Source: Sphingobium vermicomposti (GTDB lineage: Bacteria > Pseudomonadota > Alphaproteobacteria > Sphingomonadales > Sphingomonadaceae). Taken from it: a stretch of DNA of 64,000 nucleotides. How positions within the stretch are numbered: position 1 is the stretch's first letter; each line of letters opens with the position of its first letter. Below are positions 45,100-53,915 of this stretch, piece after piece. The position numbers were made by a program, and so were the translations under genes. Location: contig NZ_JAASQR010000001.1 in NCBI RefSeq assembly GCF_011762025.1, forward strand, positions 682,001-746,000, read 5' to 3'. Below the pieces are notes generated by a model. It was not told where the DNA came from and did not search any database. It worked only from the letters and a program-made list of their open reading frames with translations.

Positions 45100-45984
45100 C
45101 TACCACAGCACGCCCCTGACCGGCTGATCCGGCGCGGGCGCATCATCGCCGATGGCTTGCAGCAGATCGATCTCGATCGTGCGGCACATGGCGGACAGTG
45201 GCACATCATGCACGCTGTTGGCGAACGGATCGACCAGGTCATCGCCGATCCGCAGCACCGCGAGGAACATAAGTCCCGCCACCGTCGATCCCAGCGGCGT
45301 TGCAAGGCCAAGGGTTTCGACCAGCCCGATCGGTAGCAACACGCAGAAAAGATGGGTGAACAAGGTCGGCAGGAAGCGATACTGGATCGGCAGCGGCGTA
45401 TTCTTGAGCCGCTCCATGCCCCCTTGGGCGTTGGAGATATCGACAAGCATCCGCTCCATCTGCGTCTGCTGAATGGTGTCGATCCATCCTTCCCGCCGGG
45501 CGATGTCGACCCGCCGCCCGGTGCCGTCCAGCAGTCCGTTAGCGGCATTGGCGCGGGCAAGGGCCAACCCCTTGTCCCGCTCCTCGATAAAGCCGGTGAC
45601 GCGTTCATCGAAGGATTGGCGGCGCAGCTGGCACCGCAGGGCGTTCACATAGGCGATCTGCCGCTTGATGATCTCTCGCTTGATGCCCCGCGCTGCAGGG
45701 TCAGGCAGGAAATTGCGCGTGGCGCGCGCCAAGCTGCGCGAGGCGTTGATCATCGCGCCCCAGAGGATGCGTCCTTCCCACCAGCGCTGATAGGATGAGT
45801 TGCTGCGAAAGCCGAGGAAGAGCGCCAGCGCCGAACCAAAGAGGGTGAGCGGCAGCGATGGCGCACGGAAAGGCAGGATAAAATAGGTAATTGTGACCGC
45901 GCAGTCCCAGACGAACAACAGGGCGAGCGGCTTCCAAACTTCGGTCGCAATCTGGCGCAGGCTGGGCGCGGCGTTGACGATCAT
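45100..45984 (-). CDS. bestrophin-family membrane protein
   Basis: This 294-residue protein resembles bacterial bestrophins, pentameric anion or cation channels. Family signatures are ALFLGFRSNSSYQRWWEGRILWGAMIN near the N terminus and the DDLVDPFANSVHDVPLSAMCRTIEIDLLQ block. ATG 45984 (MIVNAAPSLRQ) is used. It is convergent with symporter copy 1 (three bases between stops) and divergent from copy 2. Whether it is a channel in this organism is inferred. Confidence 0.88.
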   Translation of the reverse strand: MIVNAAPSLRQIATEVWKPLALLFVWDCAVTITYFILPFRAPSLPLTLFGSALALFLGFRSNSSYQRWWEGRILWGAMINASRSLARATRNFLPDPAARGIKREIIKRQIAYVNALRCQLRRQSFDERVTGFIEERDKGLALARANAANGLLDGTGRRVDIARREGWIDTIQQTQMERMLVDISNAQGGMERLKNTPLPIQYRFLPTLFTHLFCVLLPIGLVETLGLATPLGSTVAGLMFLAVLRIGDDLVDPFANSVHDVPLSAMCRTIEIDLLQAIGDDAPAPDQPVRGVLW

Positions 45985-46164
45985 ATAGTCTCCGAAAAAT
46001 TCAGGACAGGAGGGCATCGACAAAGCTGCCGTCCCTTAGGATGCGAGGCGGGCGAGAATTTACATGCAGCGCGATACACCGTCATTGCGATCGAAAATAT
46101 CCCCGGTTGCAACATTACGCACGCTTAACGGTTCATCGAAGATGCGCAGTTCGGCAACCCCATC

Positions 46165-47457
46165 ATGACCCGAGCGAGCAAGACCGCCTTGTCGCTGCAA
46201 TGGCAGATGCTGGCGGGGTTTCTGGTCGGACTGATCGCGGGACTGATCGTCCATGCAACCGCGCGCGATGCCGCGTGGGTCGATGCCGCTACCCGCTATG
46301 TAACTGGGCCAATCGGGCAGGTTTTCCTGCGACTGCTCTTCATGCTGGTGATCCCCCTGCTGGTATCGGCGCTGATCGTTGGCATCGCGGAAATGGGCGA
46401 GATTCGTTCGCTCAGGCGGGTGGGGCTCAAGACATTGGTCTACACGCTGGTCGTGTCGAGCATTGCCGTCGCAATCAGCCTTATCGTCGTCAATCTGCTG
46501 CGTCCGGGCGACGGCGTCGATCCCATCCAGGCGCGGGCGATGCTGGACAATGCCGGCGAGGGCGCGCGCGCGATACTGGCGCGGGGCGGTGACGCACCAA
46601 AGGGGGTGGACGCCCTGCTGGCGATGGTGCCCGACAATATCATCAGGGCCATGGCCAATAATGACATATTGGCCGTCATGGTCTTTGCCCTATTTTTCGG
46701 CATCGGGCTGGTGCTGGTGCGCACCGAGCAGACAAAGCTGCTGCTGTCCGCCATGGAAGGGCTGTTCGAAGTCACGATGCGGCTGATGGGGCTGGTCATT
46801 CGCCTCGCGCCCATCGCCATCGCCTGTTTCATGTTCAACCTGGCCGCGCAGTTCGGATGGGAATTGCTGGAACGGCTGTCGGCCTATGTCGGCGTGGTGC
46901 TGCTGGCGCTGGGATTGCAGATGGTGGGCGTCTATTCGCTGCTGCTGGCCGTGGTAGCCCGGCGTTCGCCGCTGGCCTTTTTCGCAGGCGTGCAGGACGC
47001 GATGGTGATGGCATTCGCCACCGCATCATCCAACGCAACGCTGCCGACCGCCATTCGCGTGGCCGAGGAACGGCTGCACTTGCCGCGCCGCATATCGCGC
47101 TTTGTGCTGACCATCGGCGCGACCGCCAATCAGAATGGCACCGCGATGTTCGAAGGCATAACCGTGCTGTTCCTAGCGCAGTTTTTTGGCATCGAACTGG
47201 ATTGGGCACAGCAGTTGATGGTGATGCTGGTCTGCATATTGGGCGGGGTCGGCACGGCGGGGGTCCCGGCGGGATCGCTGCCGGTGGTCGCGATGATCCT
47301 GGGCATGGTCGGCGTGCCGCCCGAAGGCATCGGGCTGGTGCTGGGCGTCGACAGGTTCCTCGACATGTGTCGGACGACGCTGAACGTCACCGGCGACCTG
47401 GTGGCGGCGGCGGTGATCTCGGTAGGAGAGGATGAGGAGGAAGAAGCACCGGCCTGA
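46165..47457 (+). CDS. dicarboxylate/amino acid:cation symporter (SDF family), copy 2
   Basis: This 430-residue transporter is a second SDF family member, but clearly diverged from copy 1. It shows MVMAFATASSNATLPTAIRV (HP1), GATANQNGTAMFEGITVLFL (the helix-7 segment, NQNGTA rather than NLDGS) and GVDRFLDMCRTTLNVTGDLV (helix 8). The NxNGTA and RTTLNVTGD features are closer to DAACS glutamate/Na+ symporters. The two copies therefore probably differ in substrate. It starts 180 bases from the bestrophin start. Confidence 0.92.
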   Translation: MTRASKTALSLQWQMLAGFLVGLIAGLIVHATARDAAWVDAATRYVTGPIGQVFLRLLFMLVIPLLVSALIVGIAEMGEIRSLRRVGLKTLVYTLVVSSIAVAISLIVVNLLRPGDGVDPIQARAMLDNAGEGARAILARGGDAPKGVDALLAMVPDNIIRAMANNDILAVMVFALFFGIGLVLVRTEQTKLLLSAMEGLFEVTMRLMGLVIRLAPIAIACFMFNLAAQFGWELLERLSAYVGVVLLALGLQMVGVYSLLLAVVARRSPLAFFAGVQDAMVMAFATASSNATLPTAIRVAEERLHLPRRISRFVLTIGATANQNGTAMFEGITVLFLAQFFGIELDWAQQLMVMLVCILGGVGTAGVPAGSLPVVAMILGMVGVPPEGIGLVLGVDRFLDMCRTTLNVTGDLVAAAVISVGEDEEEEAPA

Positions 47458-47461
47458 CGGG

Positions 47462-48031
47462 TCAGCGTGCTGCCTTGCCCGCTTCCGCCCACCAGATGAG
47501 GTCGCGCGCGAAACCGGAAAAGCCGCGTTCCAGCGCCGCGCCGCCATCGCCCTGTGGCTGGCCCTGATCGTCAAGCGTCTGACCGATCTGGCCAACGCTC
47601 AGGCGCTCGGGAATCACGGCCATGCCCATGGCAGACAGCGTCACCGTCCAGGCTGCATGGCTGTTGACCCCGGCGTAACGGCCCGCCGAATAGCTGGCGA
47701 TGCCTGCGGGGCGGCGGTCGAATTCCTTGAGATAATGATCGACGAGGTTTTTGAGGCCGGGCTGGACGCCCCGATTATATTCACCCGTCACGAAGACAAA
47801 GGCGTCGGCCGCCGTGAGACGGTCGGCCAGCACGCCCATGGCTTCAGGCGCTTGCCCGGGGGCATAGTCGCTATAGCGCTGGTCCAGCATGGGAAGTCCG
47901 ACCTCCATCGCATCGACCAGTTCGGCTTTATGACCGAGCTTCTGGAAACCGCCGATCAGATAGTCGGCGAGGCGGATGCCCATGCGGTTGCGGCGGTAGG
48001 AGCCATAGAGGATGAGGATGTTGAGAGACAT
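47462..48031 (-). CDS. NADPH-dependent FMN reductase-like flavoprotein
   Basis: This protein of about 189 residues has the flavodoxin-like fold of NADPH-dependent FMN/azo/quinone reductases: NILILYGSYRRNRMGIRLAD (FMN phosphate loop), VFVTGEYNRGVQPGLKNLVD (the conserved ExNxGxPxxLKNxxD-type motif) and SYSAGRYAGVNSHAA. The physiological acceptor is unknown. ATG 48031 (MSLNIL) is preferred; 48040 is in frame. It ends four bases after the convergent symporter stop. Confidence 0.85.
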   Translation of the reverse strand: MSLNILILYGSYRRNRMGIRLADYLIGGFQKLGHKAELVDAMEVGLPMLDQRYSDYAPGQAPEAMGVLADRLTAADAFVFVTGEYNRGVQPGLKNLVDHYLKEFDRRPAGIASYSAGRYAGVNSHAAWTVTLSAMGMAVIPERLSVGQIGQTLDDQGQPQGDGGAALERGFSGFARDLIWWAEAGKAAR

Positions 48032-48082
48032 GCGCGGCATCTTGGCATCAGGTGCCGCACAGGTCCAGCGCCCTCACCCCGT

Positions 48083-48265
48083 TCAGCGCAGCTTGGCGAT
48101 GGAAAGCCCGTCCTGCTTGGCCCGGACTTTCACCGATTCCTCGCTGCGGGTCAGCGCCTTGGCGATCGCTTTCAGCGCCATGCCCTTCTTGGCCAGCGTG
48201 TGAAGCTTTTGCAGCTCATCCGCTGTCCAGGGTTGCTTGTGCCGTTCAAAGCGATCGCCTGCCAT
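48083..48265 (-). CDS. 60-residue SANT/Myb-like DNA-binding protein
   Basis: This small basic protein begins MAGDRFERHKQPWTADELQK, followed by LHTLAKKGMALKAIAKALTR and SEESVKVRAKQDGLSIAKLR. The W-T-x-x-E-x-x-x-L...A...L-x-R-x-E-x-x-V pattern is like a trihelical SANT/Myb or HTH unit. It is conserved-looking, starting four bases after the purA stop, so it should be cotranscribed with purA. The function is unknown; a nucleoid or regulatory role is an inference. Confidence 0.72.
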   Translation of the reverse strand: MAGDRFERHKQPWTADELQKLHTLAKKGMALKAIAKALTRSEESVKVRAKQDGLSIAKLR

Positions 48266-48269
48266 CGCC

Positions 48270-49559
48270 TTAATCCGCGAAGGGGTCGCGCACGAGGATG
48301 GTGTCCTCACGCTCAGGGCTGGTCGATACGAGCGTGACGGGGCAACCGATCAGCTCTTCGATCCGGCGGATATATTTGATCGCTTGCGCGGGCAGTTCGG
48401 CCCAGCTGCGAGCGCCAGCCGTCGTATCCTGCCAGCCTTCGATATCCTCATAGATCGGCTCTGCCTTCGCCTGGTCCTGCGCATGGGCGGGCAGGTAGTC
48501 GTAGGTTTGGTCGCCAATCCGGTAACCGGTGCAAATTTTCAGCGTGTCGAACCCGTCCAGCACGTCCAGCTTGGTGAGCGCGATGCCGGTGACGCCGGAA
48601 ACGGCGACCGACTGGCGCACCAGCACGGCGTCGAACCAGCCGCAGCGGCGCTTGCGCCCGGTGACGGTGCCGAATTCATGGCCCCGCTCGCCCAGGCGCT
48701 GCCCGGTGGCGTCTTCCAATTCGGTCGGGAAGGGACCGGACCCGACGCGGGTGGTGTATGCCTTGACGATGCCCAGCACGAAGCCAGCAGCCGAGGGGCC
48801 AAGGCCCGTGCCGCTCGCCGCCGTGCCCGCGACCGTGTTGGACGATGTGACGAAGGGATAGGTGCCGTGATCGATGTCGAGCAACGTGCCCTGCGCGCCT
48901 TCGAACAGGATGCGCTTGCCTTCGGCCTTCGCCTTGTTGAGCGTCAGCCAGACGGGCTTGACGAAGGGCAGGATGAAGCTGGCGATTTCGCGCAGTTCCG
49001 CCATCAGGCGATCACGATCGATCGGCGCTTCGTTGAAACCGGCGCGCAAGGCGTCATGGTGCGCGGTCAGGCGGTCGAGCTGAGGCCCCAGGTCATCGAG
49101 ATGCGCCAGGTCGCAGACGCGGATGGCGCGACGACCGACCTTGTCCTCATAGGCCGGGCCGATGCCCCGGCGCGTCGTCCCGATCTTGCCAGCGCCCGAT
49201 GCGTCCTCGCGCAGACCGTCCAGGTCGCGGTGAAAGGGCAGGATCAGGGGGCAGGTTTCCGCGATCTGGAGGTTGTCGGGCGTGATGTCGACGCCCTGCC
49301 CCTTCAGCTTCGCAACCTCATCGCGAAAGTGCCACGGGTCCAGCACCACGCCATTGCCGATGACGGACAGCGTGCCGCGCACGATGCCCGAAGGCAGCAG
49401 CGACAGCTTGTAGACCTTATCGCCAACGACCAGCGTGTGGCCCGCATTGTGACCGCCCTGGAAGCGGGCGACGACATCGGCGCGCTCCGACAGCCAGTCG
49501 ACGATCTTGCCCTTGCCTTCGTCGCCCCACTGGGCGCCGATCACGGTAACATTTGCCAT
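48270..49559 (-). CDS. purA: adenylosuccinate synthetase
   Basis: This 429-residue GTP-dependent enzyme links IMP to aspartate, the first step to AMP. The N-terminal [20 protein letters not shown] (P-loop-like with catalytic Asp), [25 protein letters not shown] and [13 protein letters not shown] blocks are diagnostic. ATG 49559 ([10 protein letters not shown]) is used. It is downstream of hisZ on the same strand, with a gap of 133 bases that has no clear feature. Confidence 0.97.
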   Translation of the reverse strand: MANVTVIGAQWGDEGKGKIVDWLSERADVVARFQGGHNAGHTLVVGDKVYKLSLLPSGIVRGTLSVIGNGVVLDPWHFRDEVAKLKGQGVDITPDNLQIAETCPLILPFHRDLDGLREDASGAGKIGTTRRGIGPAYEDKVGRRAIRVCDLAHLDDLGPQLDRLTAHHDALRAGFNEAPIDRDRLMAELREIASFILPFVKPVWLTLNKAKAEGKRILFEGAQGTLLDIDHGTYPFVTSSNTVAGTAASGTGLGPSAAGFVLGIVKAYTTRVGSGPFPTELEDATGQRLGERGHEFGTVTGRKRRCGWFDAVLVRQSVAVSGVTGIALTKLDVLDGFDTLKICTGYRIGDQTYDYLPAHAQDQAKAEPIYEDIEGWQDTTAGARSWAELPAQAIKYIRRIEELIGCPVTLVSTSPEREDTILVRDPFAD

Positions 49560-49692
49560 GGATACAGATCTCCGCCCGCCGCGCGGACCGGCCATGCCCT
49601 TCGACGGGACTCGGCATACCGGTAGGATCGATTGGGCGCTTGTTCGCCCTGTGCGGGGCGCGCGTTAGCCGCGCTGCCCCTTGGTCGTCAAG

Positions 49693-50820
49693 TCAGTAAG
49701 GACGCGGTTCGTCGCCGTCCAGCCAATGCGTGCAGCGCAGAGCCTCGCCATTTTCCTGCGGTGTCAGCGCGGCGACAGTCTGCCACCCCTCTCCGCGAAG
49801 TTGCGCGGCGCAACTTTGGTCATGGTGAAGGGGCAGGAACAGACGATTGGGCTGCTCCGCCCCGAAACCTGCATCGATCAGCGGGTCGGGATAGAGCGAA
49901 AAGCCCATGGCCGGTTCTTCCGATCCATCGGCGCGGATGATGGCATAGCTGCCGCCCCGGCCGATCTCGCCCGTAAAGCCCTCTGCAAAGATCGAGAAGC
50001 CGAACCAGTTCTGATATTCAAAGCCATGGCGCTCGGTAGGGTCGAGCGTCAGCGTGATGTCCCAGCCAATCGGCTTGGCGATGGCGCGCAGCCCCGCGAT
50101 TCGGCTGTCGATCGCGCCGCCCAGTTGTGCGTTGAGCGCTTCCAGCTTTTCCATGGCGGGGTGGAAGGGACCAGTCGCTTCCATGAGCGGGAGATAGGCC
50201 GCCGCCGCCGGGCTGATGGCGGCCAGCGCGCCAGCATCCTTGCCATCCAGCTCGGCGCGAACCAACTCGATCTCGTCCGACGCCAGCGGGAGCGGACCGG
50301 CGGCCAGGCTGTCGATCAGGTCCGGCAGGGTGAAGTCGATGGTGATGCCGGTGACGCCTGCGGCCTGCAACGCCTCGATCGCGACATTCACGATCTCCAC
50401 GGCGGCGGCCAGGCTGTCGCTACCGATCAGTTCGGCCCCGACCTGCAACCGCTCGCGTTCCGGGCGAAGCTGGTTGGCGCGCAGGCGGATCACCGGACCG
50501 CCATAGGACAGGCGCAGCGGGCGCGGCGCGCTGGCCAGGCGGGTGGTGGCGATGCGGCCGATCTGCGCGGTCATGTCGGGACGAAGCGCCAGGCTGCGCT
50601 GCGACACCGGATCGACGGCGCGGACCAGGTCCTGCGCACGCATGGATTTAAGGCGACCGGCCAGCGTCTCTTCAAATTCGGCGAGCGGCGGCATGACCCG
50701 TTCATAGCCATGCGACGCCACCGTATCGAGCACCCGGCGCACAAGACGCGCGGACGCTTCCGCTTGCGGCGGCAGACGGTCGGAAAGACCCTCGGGAAGG
50801 AGGCCGGATGGGATGGTCAT
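49693..50820 (-). CDS. hisZ: ATP phosphoribosyltransferase regulatory subunit
   Basis: This 375-residue protein is a histidyl-tRNA-synthetase-like, catalytically inactive subunit that activates and regulates the short form of HisG in the first step of histidine synthesis. LRPDMTAQIGRIATTRL matches HisRS motif 2-like sequence and EGFTGEIGRGGSYAIIRADG the C-terminal loop, while the tRNA-binding domain is missing. A short-form hisG is expected elsewhere in the genome; none is here. The start follows serA by about 80 bases. Confidence 0.9.
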   Translation of the reverse strand: MTIPSGLLPEGLSDRLPPQAEASARLVRRVLDTVASHGYERVMPPLAEFEETLAGRLKSMRAQDLVRAVDPVSQRSLALRPDMTAQIGRIATTRLASAPRPLRLSYGGPVIRLRANQLRPERERLQVGAELIGSDSLAAAVEIVNVAIEALQAAGVTGITIDFTLPDLIDSLAAGPLPLASDEIELVRAELDGKDAGALAAISPAAAAYLPLMEATGPFHPAMEKLEALNAQLGGAIDSRIAGLRAIAKPIGWDITLTLDPTERHGFEYQNWFGFSIFAEGFTGEIGRGGSYAIIRADGSEEPAMGFSLYPDPLIDAGFGAEQPNRLFLPLHHDQSCAAQLRGEGWQTVAALTPQENGEALRCTHWLDGDEPRPY

Positions 50821-50901
50821 GGCTGGCCCTTTAGCAAGATCGGCCAGATTATCCAGCCTCCGTTCGGTTGAGCTTGTCAGAACCGAACGGAGGACAGGAG
50901 G

Positions 50902-52482
50902 TCAGGCGAAGCGCAGCAGCTTGACCGTCTTCACGCCGGTCAGGTTGCAAATGGCCTTGAGCACATCGTCATTCACAGCGCCATCGACCGACAGCAACAG
51001 CACGGCTTCGCCGCCCTGGGTGCGGCGGCCCAGGTGGAACGTGCCGATGTTGACGCCAGCCTCTCCCAGGGTCGAGCCAAGGCGACCGATGAAGCCGGGC
51101 GCGTCCTGGTTGACGATGTAGAGCATGTGGCCTTCGAGATCGGCTTCGACCTTGATGCCGAACAGTTCGACCAGACGCGGGCTGCTATGGCCGAACAGCG
51201 TCCCCGCAACCGACTTGTCGCCACTTTCCGTCTTGACCGTGACGCGGACGAGAGTCTGATAGTCGCCCTCGCGGTCATGGCGCACTTCGCGCACGTCCAG
51301 GCCGCGTTCCTTCGCCAGGAAGGGCGCGTTGACCATGTTCACCGTGTCCGAATAGACGCGCATCAGGCCAGCGAGCACCGCAGCGGTGATCGGCTTTTGA
51401 TTGAGTTCGGCGGCATGGCCTTCGACCTCGACCGAAACGCCCTGGATGCGATCGCCTTCAAGCTGGCCGACCAGGCTGCCCAATTCTTCGGCAAGCGCCA
51501 TATAGGGGCGCAGCTTAGGCGCTTCCTCCGCAGACAGGCTGGGGACGTTCAGGGCATTGGTGATGCCACCGTCGAGCAGATAGTCCGACAGCTGTTCAGC
51601 CACCTGCAGCGCGACATTGACCTGCGCTTCGTCGGTCGATGCGCCCAGATGCGGGGTGCAGATGAAGTTGGGCGTACCGAACAGCGGCGATGCCTTCGCC
51701 GGTTCCTGCACGAACACGTCGAGCGCTGCGCCCGCGACATGGCCCGAGTCCATCGCTTCCTTGAGCGCGGCTTCATCGACCAGGCCGCCGCGCGCGCAGT
51801 TGACGATGCGCACGCCCTTCTTGGTCTTGGCGAGGTTTTCCTTGCTCAGAATGTTGCGGGTCTGGTCGGTCAGCGGCGTGTGCAGCGTGATGAAGTCCGC
51901 CTTTGCCAGCAACGTGTCGAGATCGGCCTTTTCCACGCCCATTTCGACGGCGCGTTCCGGGGTCAGGAAGGGATCGAAGGCAACGACCTTCATCTTGAGG
52001 CCGAGCGCGCGGCTGGCGACGATCGAACCGATATTGCCAGCGCCGATCAGGCCCAGCGTCTTGCCGGTGACTTCAACGCCCATGAAGCCGTTCTTCGGCC
52101 ACAGGCCCTGCTGGGTCTGGGCGTTGGCTTCGGGCAGCTGGCGGGCCAGCGCGAACATCAGCGCGATGGCGTGTTCGGCGGTGGTGATCGAATTGCCGAA
52201 CGGGGTGTTCATGACGATCACGCCCTTGGCCGAAGCCGCCGGAATATCGACATTGTCTACGCCGATGCCGGCGCGACCGATGACCTTCAGGTTGGGTGCG
52301 GCGTCCAGGATTTCCTTGGTAACCTTGGTCGCGCTGCGGATGGCGAGGCCGTCATACTGGCCGATGATCGCCTTTAGCTCTTCCGGGGTCTTGCCGGTGA
52401 TTTCGTCGACTTCAATGCCACGTTCGCGGAAGATCGCGGCGGCGCGGGGGTCCATCTTGTCGGAAATAAGTACTTTGGGCAT
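50902..52482 (-). CDS. serA: D-3-phosphoglycerate dehydrogenase
   Basis: This 526-residue NAD enzyme oxidises 3-phosphoglycerate, the first step of serine synthesis. NAD-binding GKTLGLIGAGNIGSIVASRA, the VRIVNCARGGLVDEAAL motif and the catalytic PHLGASTDEAQ are present, followed by an ASB domain and a C-terminal ACT domain (MLYIVNQDAPGFIGRLGSTL) for feedback by serine. Length matches the long type. ATG 52482 is used; an in-frame TTG at 52503 is an alternative. The start codon sits at the end of a 12-bp hairpin. Confidence 0.96.
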   Translation of the reverse strand: MPKVLISDKMDPRAAAIFRERGIEVDEITGKTPEELKAIIGQYDGLAIRSATKVTKEILDAAPNLKVIGRAGIGVDNVDIPAASAKGVIVMNTPFGNSITTAEHAIALMFALARQLPEANAQTQQGLWPKNGFMGVEVTGKTLGLIGAGNIGSIVASRALGLKMKVVAFDPFLTPERAVEMGVEKADLDTLLAKADFITLHTPLTDQTRNILSKENLAKTKKGVRIVNCARGGLVDEAALKEAMDSGHVAGAALDVFVQEPAKASPLFGTPNFICTPHLGASTDEAQVNVALQVAEQLSDYLLDGGITNALNVPSLSAEEAPKLRPYMALAEELGSLVGQLEGDRIQGVSVEVEGHAAELNQKPITAAVLAGLMRVYSDTVNMVNAPFLAKERGLDVREVRHDREGDYQTLVRVTVKTESGDKSVAGTLFGHSSPRLVELFGIKVEADLEGHMLYIVNQDAPGFIGRLGSTLGEAGVNIGTFHLGRRTQGGEAVLLLSVDGAVNDDVLKAICNLTGVKTVKLLRFA

Positions 52483-52511
52483 GACGAATTGCCTTTCTTG
52501 CAATTCGTCAT
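52481..52511 (-). promoter_or_regulatory. start-codon hairpin of serA
   Basis: ATGACGAATTGC (52481-52492) and GCAATTCGTCAT (52500-52511) form a perfect 12-bp inverted repeat with a seven-base loop. In the mRNA the AAGAAAG loop plus the next G supplies the Shine-Dalgarno sequence, and the last two paired bases are the A and U of the serA AUG. Folding would therefore limit access to the start. Part of the right arm merges with the end of the adjacent repeat element. Confidence 0.6.
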
Positions 52512-52585
52512 CCTGGCGAAGGTCAGGATCTCAGGCGGCTAGGTTCAACCTAGGGGCCCGAGATCCCAGCTTTCGCTGGGATGAC
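52507..52585. repeat. composite inverted-repeat element between serC and serA
   Basis: About 79 bases bounded by GTCATCC at 52507 and GGATGAC ending at 52585. Each end is an imperfect palindrome: ATCCTGGCGAAGGTCAGGAT on the left and ATCCCAGCTTTCGCTGGGAT on the right, with AGGTTCAACCT (another small palindrome) in the middle. It looks like a REP/BIME- or MITE-type element frequent in sphingomonad intergenic DNA, here inside an operon. Confidence 0.75.
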
Positions 52586-52605
52586 GGGGATATGGGGGAG
52601 ATGTT

Positions 52606-53766
52606 TTAAGCGGCCTTGGCCGTTGCGTAGGCCCAGTCGAGCCACGGGCCGAGCGCCTCGATATCGGCGGTCTCTACCGTTGCGCCGCACCAGATGCGCA
52701 GGCCAGCCGGGGCATCGCGATACCCTGCCACGTCATAGGCCGCGCCCTCCTTTTCGAGCAGGCCAGCCATGCTCTTGATCAAGGCTTCGTCGGCACCCTC
52801 GACCGTCAGGCAGACGCTGGTGGTCGAGCGAGTTGCCGGGTCGGCGGCGAGATGGCCGAGCCAATCGCGTTCCTCGACGATCTTGTTCAGCGCCGCCGCA
52901 TTGGCGTTGCTGCGGGCCATCAGGCCATTGAGGCCGCCAAGCGACTTGCCCCATTCCAGCGCGAAGATCGCGTCCTCGACCGCCAGCATGGAGGGGGTGT
53001 TGATCGTCTCGCCCTTGAAGATGCCCTCGGCCAGCTTGCCCTTCGCCATCAGGCGGAAGACCTTGGGCAGCGGCCAGGACGGCGTGTGGTTTTCCAGACG
53101 CTCGACCGCGCGGGGGCCGAGGATCAGCACGCCATGGCCGCCCTCGCCGCCCAGCACCTTCTGCCAGGAGAAGGTAGCGACGTCGATCTTGGTCCAGTCG
53201 ATCTCATACGCGAACACGCCGCTGGTGGCGTCGGCGAAGGTCAGGCCTTCACGATCCGCCGGAATCCAGTCTGCGTTCGGGACGCGCACGCCCGACGTGG
53301 TGCCGTTCCAGGTGAACAGCACGTCGTGGGCGAAGTTCACAGTGTTCAGGTCAGGCAGCTGACCATAGTCAGCGCGGACGATCGTGGGGTCGAGCTTCAG
53401 CTGCTTGGCAGCGTCCGTCACCCAGCCTTCGCCAAAGCTTTCCCAAGCGAGCGTCGTCACCGGGCGGGCGCCGAGCATCGTCCACATCGCCATTTCGAAG
53501 GCGCCAGTGTCGGAACCAGGCACGATGCCGATGCGGTGGGTGTCGGGCAGGTTGAGCAGCTCGCGCATCAGGTCGATGCAATAGCCAAGGCGTGTCTTGC
53601 CGATCTTCGCGCGGTGCGAGCGACCAAGGGATTCAGCGCTCAGCTTGTCGGCGCTCCAGCCCGGAGGCTTGGCGCAGGGACCGGAAGAGAAATAGGGGCG
53701 AGCCGGTTTAGTCGTCGGCTTGGCCGCGGGCGCAATGGTGGCGTCGGCGGCGGTAACATCAGTCAT
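52606..53766 (-). CDS. serC: phosphoserine aminotransferase
   Basis: This 386-residue PLP enzyme converts 3-phosphohydroxypyruvate to phosphoserine. It is of the alphaproteobacterial type: RPYFSSGPCAKPPGWSADKL at the N terminus, GRSHRAKIGKTRLGYCIDLM, and the PLP lysine in FSWQKVLGGEGGHGVLILGP. It also can serve the PLP-synthesis step of the DXP pathway, relevant since pdxJ and pdxH are in this window. It lies upstream of serA on the same strand, with 123 bases including a repeat between them. Confidence 0.95.
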   Translation of the reverse strand: MTDVTAADATIAPAAKPTTKPARPYFSSGPCAKPPGWSADKLSAESLGRSHRAKIGKTRLGYCIDLMRELLNLPDTHRIGIVPGSDTGAFEMAMWTMLGARPVTTLAWESFGEGWVTDAAKQLKLDPTIVRADYGQLPDLNTVNFAHDVLFTWNGTTSGVRVPNADWIPADREGLTFADATSGVFAYEIDWTKIDVATFSWQKVLGGEGGHGVLILGPRAVERLENHTPSWPLPKVFRLMAKGKLAEGIFKGETINTPSMLAVEDAIFALEWGKSLGGLNGLMARSNANAAALNKIVEERDWLGHLAADPATRSTTSVCLTVEGADEALIKSMAGLLEKEGAAYDVAGYRDAPAGLRIWCGATVETADIEALGPWLDWAYATAKAA

Positions 53767-53832
53767 GTACGCTTCTCCTTGCAGAGAGCTCGCGCGGCGT
53801 TGGGACCGCGTGGCCCGCCGGTCGCCCTAAAG
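53767..53832 (-). promoter_or_regulatory. candidate serC leader RNA
   Basis: The minus-strand leader just before serC begins near AGGGCGACCGGCGGGCCACG and contains a stem GACCG / CGGTC, then CCAACGCCGCGCGAGC and CTCTCTGCAAGGAG, which can form a short stem over the ribosome-binding site. A conserved 'serC' leader motif is known upstream of serC-serA in alphaproteobacteria, and position and GC-rich two-hairpin design fit. I could not align it to the published model, so this is a candidate. A TTGACT box lies upstream (53846-53851). Confidence 0.4.
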
Positions 53833-53915
53833 AGTGACGCGTAAGAGTCAAGCCGAATGTCGGAATGCGATGAACCGTTCGCGTTGTTAACCAACAGCCG
53901 GGCAAGCCGTGATAA

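Noticed and set aside
48237..49625. A 462-codon frame antisense to purA
   Set aside because: PurA is complete; the antisense product has no domain.
51034..52377. A 447-codon frame antisense to serA
   Set aside because: SerA is complete on the other strand; the antisense protein is rich in His, Arg and Gln without motifs.
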